Positions 1 through 7,222 of a stretch of 30,857 bases of DNA are shown here, in pieces. Every line of letters begins with the position of its first letter. Position 1 is the stretch's first letter. The position numbers and the translations under genes are program-made. Source of the DNA: a virus. Under the pieces are notes generated by a model that worked only from the letters and a program-made list of their open reading frames with translations, was not told where the DNA came from and did no database searches. Location: IMG/VR virus record IMGVR_UViG_3300021197_000319, positions 1 through 30,857 of that record; one strand, given 5' to 3'.

Positions 1-2
1 AT

Positions 3-221
3 AATATATTTTGTTTTGTTAACAATTCCGTCAATTTTAGAGATGCTGTATTGCAGCCACACCTACATAACCATGCTAATTTCAAAGTCAATTTTATATG
101 TTGTTTAGGAGAGTATATTTTGGTAGGAATTAAAAATCTAAATACTCGTTTATTCAGCGATGCTTGGAAAGTCCGTAAGTTAATAAAAAGAGTAAAAAGT
201 ATTTTCGCAACTTTGATGTAA
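3..221 (+). CDS. C-terminal part of an unknown gene (5' partial)
   Basis: Frame 3 is open from the window edge to a TAA at 219-221, giving 72 codons with no ATG except the last residue, so the start must lie outside the window. In DNA this AT-rich, an open run of 72 codons is unlikely by chance, which is the main support. The peptide ends in a basic stretch (KVRKLIKRVK) and has a hydrophobic middle. I recognise no family. It lies just upstream of the packaging unit and ends inside an inverted repeat that could stop transcription. It could instead be a fortuitous open frame. Confidence 0.4.
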   Translation, partial: NIFCFVNNSVNFRDAVLQPHLHNHANFKVNFICCLGEYILVGIKNLNTRLFSDAWKVRKLIKRVKSIFATLM

Positions 222-267
222 AAATAGACCCCCATACCACACAAAAAAAATTTTAAAAGTCTATTTT
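221..267 (+). terminator. Possible terminator or inverted repeat after the partial gene
   Basis: AAAATAGAC at 221-229 is the exact reverse complement of GTCTATTTT at 259-267, giving a 9-bp stem with a 29-nt A/T-rich loop. It begins within the stop codon of the partial gene. The right arm ends in T-rich sequence, so it could be a weak terminator. The long loop makes this uncertain. Confidence 0.35.
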
Positions 268-274
268 ATAATTT

Positions 275-332
275 AAGGGTATGTGAAGGGTATGCTATAC
301 CCTATATAATAAAGCTAAAGATAAAGATATAG
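275..332 (+). repeat. Phased GGGT/ACCC array, copy A (upstream of terminase)
   Basis: GGGT starts at 277 and 288 and the inverted ACCC starts at 299, so all three sites are exactly 11 bp apart. An AT-rich arm with ATAATAAAG and repeated AAAGATA follows to 332. The last GGGTAT and ATACCC can also form a 6-bp hairpin with a 3-nt loop. The same arrangement recurs at 22943 and 27357. Position next to the terminase genes would suit a packaging (pac) site or a binding site for a replication or control protein. The role is inferred. Confidence 0.6.
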
Positions 333-351
333 CTATTTAGTATCTTTTTTA

Positions 352-359
352 TATATTTG
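352..359 (+). promoter_or_regulatory. TATATTTG, -7-type promoter element abutting the terS start
   Basis: TATATTTG matches the Bacteroidetes -7 consensus TAnnTTTG exactly. No TTTG is found 19 bp upstream (ATAG is there). Its final G lies 5 nt before the ATG at 364. If transcription starts about 4 nt after this G, the mRNA would have no leader or a 1-nt leader. It is the likely start of the packaging transcript, possibly needing an activator in place of the -33 box. Confidence 0.45.
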
Positions 360-363
360 TGAT

Positions 364-762
364 ATGGATGAAGATAAAATAAAGAAAGAGGTGGATGGCA
401 AGACCTTGCCTAAGCGAGTTTTCGGAAATCATAATTCTATACCAAAGCAAAAGGGAACTATTCGCAAGAATACAAAGATTACAAGAGAGATACTTGCCAA
501 TGCACTAGCAGGTCAGGAAGTAAATGTAAAAGATGCTCTTGAGCAGTTGGCACAAAAAAATCCTGAAGCATATATCAATGCAATCGCTAAACTGCTTAAC
601 TATGCAATGCCTAAACTTGCATCAACGGAGATAACCGAAAAGAGCAGTAAAAAAATAGAAATAAATTTAGACAACAACATTAGCCTTGATGAACTAAGGT
701 CAAAGATGGAAGCATTGGAGAACGATGTGGAAGATGTGGATTTTGAAGATTTAGATATATGA
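364..762 (+). CDS. terS: Putative terminase small subunit
   Basis: A 132-residue protein directly upstream of the large terminase, the usual place for the small subunit that recognises phage DNA for packaging. The N-terminus (about 1-45) is basic and low in structure. Residues 45-85 look helical (LANALAGQEVNVKDALEQLA) and resemble the helical part of small DNA-packaging proteins. The C-terminus is very acidic (ENDVEDVDFEDLDI). It overlaps the next gene by ATGA at 759-762. The call rests on position and general character, since no diagnostic motif is visible. Another DNA-binding packaging accessory is possible. Confidence 0.55.
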   Translation: MDEDKIKKEVDGKTLPKRVFGNHNSIPKQKGTIRKNTKITREILANALAGQEVNVKDALEQLAQKNPEAYINAIAKLLNYAMPKLASTEITEKSSKKIEINLDNNISLDELRSKMEALENDVEDVDFEDLDI

Positions 763-998
763 CAAAAGAAGATATTTTAGAAGGTGCATCAGATATAGCA
801 CTAAAAGCTAATGGACTTGATGATGCAATCATAGGACTTACGCAATATGGTTTGATAATATATGACTACAACAAATGTATTGATATATTTATGAAAGAAA
901 ACGATTGGGATTATACTGAGGCAGTAGAATGGATGGAATTTAATGTTCTAGGTTCTTACAATGGTTCAGGCTCACCAATTTTCTTAATCAATGGATAG
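759..998 (+). CDS. Small conserved-type phage protein between terminase genes
   Basis: 79 residues, translationally coupled to the gene before (ATGA overlap) and overlapping the large terminase start by 8 nt. The C-terminal half (YTEAVEWMEFNVLGSYNG then SPIFL) matches my memory of a small protein of unknown function found in many phages, often as a separate ORF. No catalytic residues, membrane segment or signal peptide are visible. Its tight coupling suggests it is made together with terminase. I cannot assign a function. Confidence 0.6.
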   Translation: MTKEDILEGASDIALKANGLDDAIIGLTQYGLIIYDYNKCIDIFMKENDWDYTEAVEWMEFNVLGSYNGSGSPIFLING

Positions 999-2418
999 GG
1001 AAACTAGAAAACAATTTTTAAAAGCAATGGAGAAGGCTCTTTGCGAAAAGTCCTTCTATGACTTCTTTGTAAAAGCATTTCCCATAGCAGAACCATCAGT
1101 ACCCTTATCAACTAACTTCCACCATAAATATCTATGCGATATATTACAAGCAGAAGCAGAAAGAATAATCGCAGGTAAAAAGAAAGGCAAAGATATAATT
1201 ATTAATATACCCTTTCGTAGCACAAAGTCATTACTTGTAACAGTTATGTTTCCTGCATGGTGTTGGGCAGTATATCCCAAGATGAGGTTTATCACAGCAT
1301 CATATTCAGCAGAGATTAGTATAGAACACGCAACAAAGTCAAGAGATATAATACAAAGCGAGTGGTTTCAATCTCATTGGGGAGAAACATTCCACATTAA
1401 AAAAGACCAAAACCTAAAAGCTAGATACGAAAATAATTTTCTTGGAGTTAGGAGAGCAACATCAGTTGGAGGTACTGTAACAGGACAGGGTGGTGATATA
1501 ATTTTAGTCGATGACCCTACATCACCAAAAAATGCTGCATCGGAAACAGAAAGAGATAACGCCAATGAATGGTATAAGTCAACACTATATTCAAGACTTA
1601 ACAATCCAACAACAGGAATTAGAATAATAATTATGCAGAGAGTACACGAAGATGACCTTAGTGGCTACCTGTTATACAACTCTCCTGACAAGCATGAGCA
1701 TATTTGCATACCTGCCGAACTTTCTAGCGACCTAAAGCCATCAACTTTAGCAGAACACTATGAAGATGGTCTTTTTTGGAAAGAAAGATTTAGTAAAGAG
1801 ATTCTTGATGACTATAAGTCAGCACTAGGCTCTTATGGCTACGCAGGACAGCTACAACAGCGACCAACACCTGCCGATAGTGGTATGATACAAAAAAATT
1901 GGTTCAAAATTGATGATGAGAAGGTAGATGGAGTAGTAAACTTCGTTATTGACCCTGCATATACTGCAAGTCAAAAAAATGACCCCTCAGCATTGATGGC
2001 TTACACCTTTGAAGATGGTAAATGGCAAATTAGAGAAGTACAGACAGTAAGATTGGAGTTTCCTGACTTAGTAAGGCACATAGGAAAGTTTGTAAACAAA
2101 AATGGATATACTAGCCAATCAAAGATATTTGTAGAACCAAAAGCAAGTGGTAAGTCAATAGTACAAACTCTTGTGAGGGAAACAGGATTGAATGTTAAAG
2201 AAGATAAGCCACCGACCAAAGATAAAGTGGCTAGAGTACAAGATATTTCTGCAACTGTGGAAACAGGTAGGGTATCTTTGCTAAAAGGTCATTGGAATGA
2301 AGAATTTTTGATGGAATGTCAACAATTTCCTGCTGCAAAGCACGATGATATGGTCGATTGCCTTGTTATGGCTCTAAATAGACACTTTACAGGTGGTAAA
2401 GTAATGTATTTTGGCTAA
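991..2418 (+). CDS. terL: Terminase large subunit (ATPase and nuclease)
   Basis: 475 residues, normal for a large terminase, the motor that pumps DNA into the prohead and cuts it. The N-terminal ATPase has a Walker-A-like loop PFRSTKS at 74-80 (a variant, with R-S-T-K in place of the classic GxGKS) and a Walker B block DIILVDD at 169-175. The C-terminal RNase-H-like nuclease shows the expected acidic residues: D321 (VIDPAY), E382 (FVEPKASGKS) and D452/D453/D456 (KHDDMVD). The ATG at 991 overlaps the preceding gene by 8 bases. The gene is followed by a 70-base gap before the tail block. Confidence 0.95.
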   Translation: MDRETRKQFLKAMEKALCEKSFYDFFVKAFPIAEPSVPLSTNFHHKYLCDILQAEAERIIAGKKKGKDIIINIPFRSTKSLLVTVMFPAWCWAVYPKMRFITASYSAEISIEHATKSRDIIQSEWFQSHWGETFHIKKDQNLKARYENNFLGVRRATSVGGTVTGQGGDIILVDDPTSPKNAASETERDNANEWYKSTLYSRLNNPTTGIRIIIMQRVHEDDLSGYLLYNSPDKHEHICIPAELSSDLKPSTLAEHYEDGLFWKERFSKEILDDYKSALGSYGYAGQLQQRPTPADSGMIQKNWFKIDDEKVDGVVNFVIDPAYTASQKNDPSALMAYTFEDGKWQIREVQTVRLEFPDLVRHIGKFVNKNGYTSQSKIFVEPKASGKSIVQTLVRETGLNVKEDKPPTKDKVARVQDISATVETGRVSLLKGHWNEEFLMECQQFPAAKHDDMVDCLVMALNRHFTGGKVMYFG

Positions 2419-2476
2419 AGAAGGTATAAAATTGAAATTTACACGATAATTGCGAAACTTTTAGAAATAATTTAAC

Positions 2477-2488
2477 TTTTTTTGCGTA
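2477..2488 (+). promoter_or_regulatory. TTTTTTTGcgta, -7-like element at the start of the tail block
   Basis: TTTTTTTG at 2477-2484 differs from TAnnTTTG at one base, and its G is 5 nt before the ATG at 2489. The 70-base gap after terL also holds a TTGCGAAA word at 2450. The spacer CGTA before the ATG is the same as at 14241. The AT-rich context makes chance matches likely, so confidence is low. Confidence 0.3.
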
Positions 2489-2857
2489 ATGGATGAAATT
2501 AAGGGTATAAACCAAGCTCACACTAAAATCTTGAATGATTTTATAAAATATGTCCAACAACAGACATATATCATGACAGAGAACTGTGAAGATGGCAAAT
2601 ATCAGGATTTCGAGGAAGTTATGGAAGATGTTTTCGCATATTATGTTGATTTCAAGAAATATGCTGTAAAAGATGAAGATGGAGTAGAAGAATGGGTGTA
2701 TATGTTGCCTAATCTACTAATGTACTCATTTTTAGGCTTTTTAGCAGGTATAAAAAGTAAAAAAAATTACAGACTTGTAAATAAAATTGAAATTAATGTT
2801 GTTCAAGCTACAATGGAAACAATAGGCTTGATTTCAGATATGTATAAAAACGACTGA
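2489..2857 (+). CDS. Hypothetical protein, first gene of the tail block
   Basis: 122 residues, mostly helical by composition, with an acidic N-terminal half and a hydrophobic stretch at about 73-87 (LPNLLMYSFLGFLAG). That stretch could be a buried helix or a membrane segment. It sits between the large terminase and the frameshifted chaperone-like pair, 1 base before the latter. No motif is recognised. Its position suggests a tail or head-completion role, which is inference only. Confidence 0.6.
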   Translation: MDEIKGINQAHTKILNDFIKYVQQQTYIMTENCEDGKYQDFEEVMEDVFAYYVDFKKYAVKDEDGVEEWVYMLPNLLMYSFLGFLAGIKSKKNYRLVNKIEINVVQATMETIGLISDMYKND

Positions 2858-2858
2858 T

Positions 2859-3500
2859 ATGTTGAAAATAACCATAAACAAAAAGGATTATGACATTCCT
2901 AATATGTGGAATGAGATGACCTTAGATTATTACATTGGTATCTATGCTATAATTAAAAAATATCAAAGAACCAAAGAGCAAGAGGAAGCTGACAAAGGGA
3001 AAGACCTTTCTAAGTTTTTCTTTGTGCAAGAAACCAAAATGTATCGAGAGCTGTTTATTTATATGACAGGGATTGATGAGGCTACTATGGATAGAGTTCC
3101 AATGGAAGATGTTGAAGCTGTACTCCAATGCCTAGATAACATTATGGAAGAATATAAACCAAAAGGTATAACACATTTTAATTTTGACTTTGAAACCTAC
3201 TATTTTCCTATGGATTTCCTAAGAACAGGAACTTTTGGTGAATATATAGAGGCAAGTCAGCTAGAAATGAATACAGAATACCTAAAAAATGGTAGATTTG
3301 ACATTTTGCCTGAACAAATGGCTATTTTATGTAAAAGAGTTGATGAAGAAGTCGATTTAGACGACATTGACGAAAAAGCAAAGTCATTTAGGAGATTAAC
3401 TATGGACATCGTATGGGAGTTCGCTTTTTTTTTGAACAATCGGTCGATAAAATCTCTAGAAGTTATGCAAACATTTTTAGGAGTGGAACAAAAAGCATAG
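2859..3500 (+). CDS. Tail assembly chaperone-like protein, short form (gpG analogue)
   Basis: 213 residues. The gene has the layout of the lambda G/GT pair, which coats the tape measure during tail assembly. The zero-frame product ends at 3500, but near its 3' end a run of nine T (3425-3433) in the codons GCT TTT TTT TTG permits a -1 shift into the frame that ends at 3721. The protein is helical and acidic, with LPEQMAILCKR near residue 150, in line with chaperones of Bacteroidetes phages as I remember them. The tape measure lies unusually far away, about 8 kb downstream. The alternative is an unrelated gene with a fortuitous overlap. Confidence 0.65.
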   Translation: MLKITINKKDYDIPNMWNEMTLDYYIGIYAIIKKYQRTKEQEEADKGKDLSKFFFVQETKMYRELFIYMTGIDEATMDRVPMEDVEAVLQCLDNIMEEYKPKGITHFNFDFETYYFPMDFLRTGTFGEYIEASQLEMNTEYLKNGRFDILPEQMAILCKRVDEEVDLDDIDEKAKSFRRLTMDIVWEFAFFLNNRSIKSLEVMQTFLGVEQKA

Positions 3501-3721
3501 CAGTAGCAAAGTCAAGCAGAATAATGAAGCCATACGGATGGCTAAACACATTGTATGATGTGGCGATTGATGGAGTATTTACAAAAGATGGTAAAGATGC
3601 CATGCAAAGCGTAAAAGACGAGAAATTATATAAGGTACTTACTTATGTATCTTGGAAAACAGCAAAAACAGACTATGAAATTGCTGTTAACGAAGAACAG
3701 AGTAAGCAAATAAAAAAATAA
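3413..3721 (+). CDS. Frameshift extension of the chaperone (T part of a gpGT-like fusion)
   Basis: This frame is -1 relative to the upstream gene and overlaps it by 88 nt. Read as a fusion from 2859 with a -1 shift at the T9 run, the product would be about 287 residues. The unique part is basic (SKSIAVAKSS-like stretch, then KTAKTDYEIAVNEEQ). An independent start at ATG 3413 is possible, but there is no ribosome-binding signal in front of it and its first residues would be the slippery sequence itself. That makes fusion the simpler reading. It ends one base before the next gene (3723). Confidence 0.6.
   Translation: MGVRFFFEQSVDKISRSYANIFRSGTKSIAVAKSSRIMKPYGWLNTLYDVAIDGVFTKDGKDAMQSVKDEKLYKVLTYVSWKTAKTDYEIAVNEEQSKQIKK
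3425..3434 (+). promoter_or_regulatory. Probable -1 ribosomal frameshift site (T9-G)
   Basis: Zero-frame codons are GCT TTT TTT TTG from 3423. Both T-TTT-TTT and T-TTT-TTG fit the X-XXY-YYZ rule for -1 slippage, and the -1 frame stays open to 3721. It joins two ORFs at the place and direction known for tail assembly chaperones of lambda-like phages. No obvious downstream pseudoknot was found by eye. Confidence 0.65.
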
Positions 3722-3722
3722 A

Positions 3723-4910
3723 ATGGCATTTAATAAGCTAAGAGATTTAAGAGATAGGTTTGAACAAAAATGGATAAATGGTGGATTTATCTTTGGTTAC
3801 GAGAACGAAATCAATGAAAACCACAACAATGACTATCCATTACTACTTGTTTTACCACCTACCTCAGAATTACCATCAGCAGAAGGAAGTAGCAATGAAA
3901 GATACACTTTTGAGTGTTTAATCACAAAACCTTTCTATCAAAACCAATCAGGTTCTCTTGATGTAGTTTTTTCACTACTTGAGCAAGAGGCATTGAGTTG
4001 GTTGGGAAGTGTTTTAGATAGCTACCCAAACAAAGAAGTAATACTTAGTCCTGACAGTATAATTGTTGAACGAGAAAAAGAACTATATAACGACAAATTG
4101 ATACAAGTTAGGTTAGAATTTACTTTGGATTGCTTTTCACACAACTTTTCTTTTGTTGATGAGGTATCAATTACGGAACTATCCCCTTTAGTATGGCTTA
4201 GAAGCGATATGGGTATTAAAACACAATTTAGTGGGGGTACTGAAGTAGTAACAAAATGGATTGACCAAAGTGGTAACGGAAATCACTTTGAGCAAACCAC
4301 AACAACAAAAATGCCATCTTATGTATATGAATCATCAGATAATGGTTATCCTGAGTTAGATTTTGATGGCTCTAATGATTTTATGTCTTGTGTAAACACA
4401 GGAATAAATGCAGGAACAGGTATAGCAGGAGAGCATACTATTGTGTGGGTTGCAAAAGCAGATGCAACAGATTCACAAACATTCTTCTTATCCAAGTCAA
4501 ATGATGGATTACCAATACAAAGATTTTCTGTTATGGTAAATGTAGATTCGTCTAACAACATTTGGCAGGTAGAACATTTTGATGGAGTATCAAGTGGTAA
4601 TGATAGCACAAGAGTTTTTGACAGCAGCACCTTAGCAACAACAACCACAGTTAGAACAGTAAACTTTCATAACAAAACTGCAAAGTTATTTAAAAACGGA
4701 ACTTTAGTAGCTACCAACACAAGCTCTAGCTTTGATGAACCTAGCAACTATGGAGTAGGTAGAAAAATACATTTAGGGTCTGATGATGATGGAACAGATA
4801 AGTTTTTTAATGGCTCAGTACAAGAAGTTATGATATTCAACTCAAAACTGAGTGAGTCAGAAATAGTAACAGTAAGTGATTACTTACAGCATAAATACAG
4901 CATAGCATAA
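3723..4910 (+). CDS. Tail protein with C-terminal LamG/concanavalin-like lectin domain
   Basis: 395 residues in two parts. Residues 1-150 (GGFIFGYENE, then PLLLVLPPTSELP, then VRLEFTLDCFSH) look like a phage tail-completion type beta domain. Residues 155-395 form a LamG/ConA-like beta-sandwich, with SPLVWLRSD, WIDQSGNGNHFEQ, LDFDGSNDFM and a closing VQEVMIFNSKLSESEI, all typical of this fold in Bacteroidetes proteins. Such domains bind glycans, so it may touch the cell surface. It follows the chaperone pair at 1 base and leads into the next gene by TAATG. The N-terminal assignment is a guess. The lectin-like fold is well supported. Confidence 0.7.
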   Translation: MAFNKLRDLRDRFEQKWINGGFIFGYENEINENHNNDYPLLLVLPPTSELPSAEGSSNERYTFECLITKPFYQNQSGSLDVVFSLLEQEALSWLGSVLDSYPNKEVILSPDSIIVEREKELYNDKLIQVRLEFTLDCFSHNFSFVDEVSITELSPLVWLRSDMGIKTQFSGGTEVVTKWIDQSGNGNHFEQTTTTKMPSYVYESSDNGYPELDFDGSNDFMSCVNTGINAGTGIAGEHTIVWVAKADATDSQTFFLSKSNDGLPIQRFSVMVNVDSSNNIWQVEHFDGVSSGNDSTRVFDSSTLATTTTVRTVNFHNKTAKLFKNGTLVATNTSSSFDEPSNYGVGRKIHLGSDDDGTDKFFNGSVQEVMIFNSKLSESEIVTVSDYLQHKYSIA

Positions 4911-7222
4911 TGGCACAAGTAAATTTTCAAGATAGACCTTTAGAAGATATAGCAGTATCAGCACATCAGCCGATAAAGTTTACAGTTAGGGTAAAAGGTT
5001 CAGGTGCAGCAGATATGAGAAAGTACAAAAGTGTTGACTTTCTTATAACTCCTGTAAATCAATACACAGGAGAAGATGAAACAGACAATCAAGTTAGTAT
5101 CAGAGTACAACATAGTCCTGTAATACACGACACAGTAAATTCAATATACAATGATGATGATGCTTACAGATTTTTTAGTTTAGATATAAGTTCTATATGT
5201 AGAGATTTTTTATCTTTTGACTTGAGAGCTTGTACGCAAGATACATCTGCTGTTGTTCAAAGAGATATAACACAGTCTATGACAGCGACAAAACTTTACA
5301 AGAAGTTTAAGATTACTGCTGTTCCTGAAAAGCTAGAGGGTAGTACATTAACCAAAATTACAGCAGAATCAGTTGATTCAACAGTTGTAGCTGCAAATGT
5401 TGCCTTGTCAGATGAAGAACAAAACACTTACGCACTAGGTGATTTTCTTTTTGATGGTGATACAGTTGTTGAGCAGAACTCTGAACTGCACAATGCTTTC
5501 ACTCACGATTATAAGCACTACACCAACAGCACAGGTGGTGGAACTGCTAAATATCTTACTATGAAGCCAAATCATAGAATCATAGGTACAGATGAATGTG
5601 AGTATCTAACATTTATAGCTAGAGAGCTAGATAATAAACCTATTGATGTAAGAGTGATATTCTACGATAGTAGTGGTAATGCACTAAAGACAGGTTTTGA
5701 TGATAATGATGGAGATAGTAATGATGAAGATTTTTACTATGAGATACAATACTCTCCTGATGGTGCAGGTAATTATAGTGCAGGATTTACTGTGTTATCA
5801 CATGGTGGAACATCATCAGATAGTGAATTTGAAGACCCTGAAATAGCTATTGCACAGATAGGTGTAGGAACAAGAAATATAACAGAAGCTAGAAAAGGAT
5901 TTATAAACTCTAGCGAAGGGAAACAAAAGTTTGGAACTGTATGGGATAATATATCTTACTACACAGTACAAACATTAGAGGGTGGAACAACAAAAGCAGT
6001 TGGTGAACTATTAACATATCATATAGACCACGAATCAGATAGAAAAAAATACGAGGCAAGGTCAGTAAGATTTCATTGGCAAAGTAGAATGGGTGGTATA
6101 GATAGCTATACTTTTGATGGTTTGGCTACCGAAAGTATCAGCACATCTTCTAAAATGTATGAAGAAACTATATATCCATTCTTTCAGTCAAGACTTAGAG
6201 AAGTTAGTGCATTAGGCTTGGGAGCAAATCCTAATGTAAAAGAAACATTTGGAACGCTTCCCAACAGAGTTGGTGGTCTTACATCAGATGAATATAGAAG
6301 TGGCTCTAAATCGCAGGTAAAAGCCTTTAGACAAGGTCAAGCAGTATCAAGACCATATCCAATAGGAGAAAGGTTTATGATGGAAGATTTACTTTCCTCT
6401 CCAAATGTATGGATAGAGAGAGGTTGGAAGGGTAGAGATATATACTTTGACAACTTCAGTAGCTATGCTAACAAAGCAGAACTAGCAAATAGTTATACTA
6501 TTGCAGGTGATGCAGATGATGACATTACATTTTTAACAGGTGAAGACCCATTATCAGGAACTAAATGTTTATCGGTAGGTAACAATTCAGGTACGGATTT
6601 TGCACAGATAACATTCAACACATTCATTCCGATAGATACTAAAAAGATATATAGGTTTGAGATAAGAGTTAGGAAAGTTTCAGGAACTAATGGAACTTAC
6701 TTTGGTCATAACGAGTATAATGCAAGTCAAGCAAACAACCTAAAATCAGGTAGTGCAGATAATTACTTTCAATACCCTGCTTTAGCTGATGGTGATAGTA
6801 GTGAGTTGATTGTAAATTCTGCTGATTGGTTTTCAGGAGTAGGAGTTTCAGATGTTTCAACTGTTGGAGAATGGTTGATTTTCACAGGATATGGAAGTGG
6901 AGAACAGTTGCTAACTCAATACAATGACAATAGAAGAAGTCCAAACGAACCAATGCTGTTCATTGAGGGAACTAAATTTATAAAGCCATTTATTCTTGCA
7001 AACTACAATACAGGTGCAGGACAAACATTGGTTGATTATGTTAAGATAACAGAGTTTACTAGCGATGTTCCAAATATACATAATAATTACAGTACATTGA
7101 ACAAACACTACTATGTTCCTGTAAACATCAAAGATGGCTCTAATGAAACATTTACAAGCGAAGGTCAGTCAAGCATGACCATAAACTATGTTGAAAGCAA
7201 ACAAAAAAGAACAATAGATTAA
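4910..7222 (+). CDS. Large tail-tip or baseplate protein with carbohydrate-binding-like module
   Basis: 770 residues, beta-rich, starting by TAATG overlap. The first 150 residues (FQDRPLEDIAVSAHQPIKF onward) look like a structural tail domain. Residues about 500-715 form a jelly-roll-like region (IYFDNFSSYANKAE, then IDTKKIYRFEIRVRKVSG, then VDYVKITEF) of the type seen in CBM4/9 or galactose-binding-like modules. It lies between two other large tail proteins and probably belongs to the adsorption apparatus at the tail tip. No enzymatic residues are recognised. The module is assigned by fold-like pattern, not by a match to a named family. Confidence 0.6.
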   Translation: MAQVNFQDRPLEDIAVSAHQPIKFTVRVKGSGAADMRKYKSVDFLITPVNQYTGEDETDNQVSIRVQHSPVIHDTVNSIYNDDDAYRFFSLDISSICRDFLSFDLRACTQDTSAVVQRDITQSMTATKLYKKFKITAVPEKLEGSTLTKITAESVDSTVVAANVALSDEEQNTYALGDFLFDGDTVVEQNSELHNAFTHDYKHYTNSTGGGTAKYLTMKPNHRIIGTDECEYLTFIARELDNKPIDVRVIFYDSSGNALKTGFDDNDGDSNDEDFYYEIQYSPDGAGNYSAGFTVLSHGGTSSDSEFEDPEIAIAQIGVGTRNITEARKGFINSSEGKQKFGTVWDNISYYTVQTLEGGTTKAVGELLTYHIDHESDRKKYEARSVRFHWQSRMGGIDSYTFDGLATESISTSSKMYEETIYPFFQSRLREVSALGLGANPNVKETFGTLPNRVGGLTSDEYRSGSKSQVKAFRQGQAVSRPYPIGERFMMEDLLSSPNVWIERGWKGRDIYFDNFSSYANKAELANSYTIAGDADDDITFLTGEDPLSGTKCLSVGNNSGTDFAQITFNTFIPIDTKKIYRFEIRVRKVSGTNGTYFGHNEYNASQANNLKSGSADNYFQYPALADGDSSELIVNSADWFSGVGVSDVSTVGEWLIFTGYGSGEQLLTQYNDNRRSPNEPMLFIEGTKFIKPFILANYNTGAGQTLVDYVKITEFTSDVPNIHNNYSTLNKHYYVPVNIKDGSNETFTSEGQSSMTINYVESKQKRTID

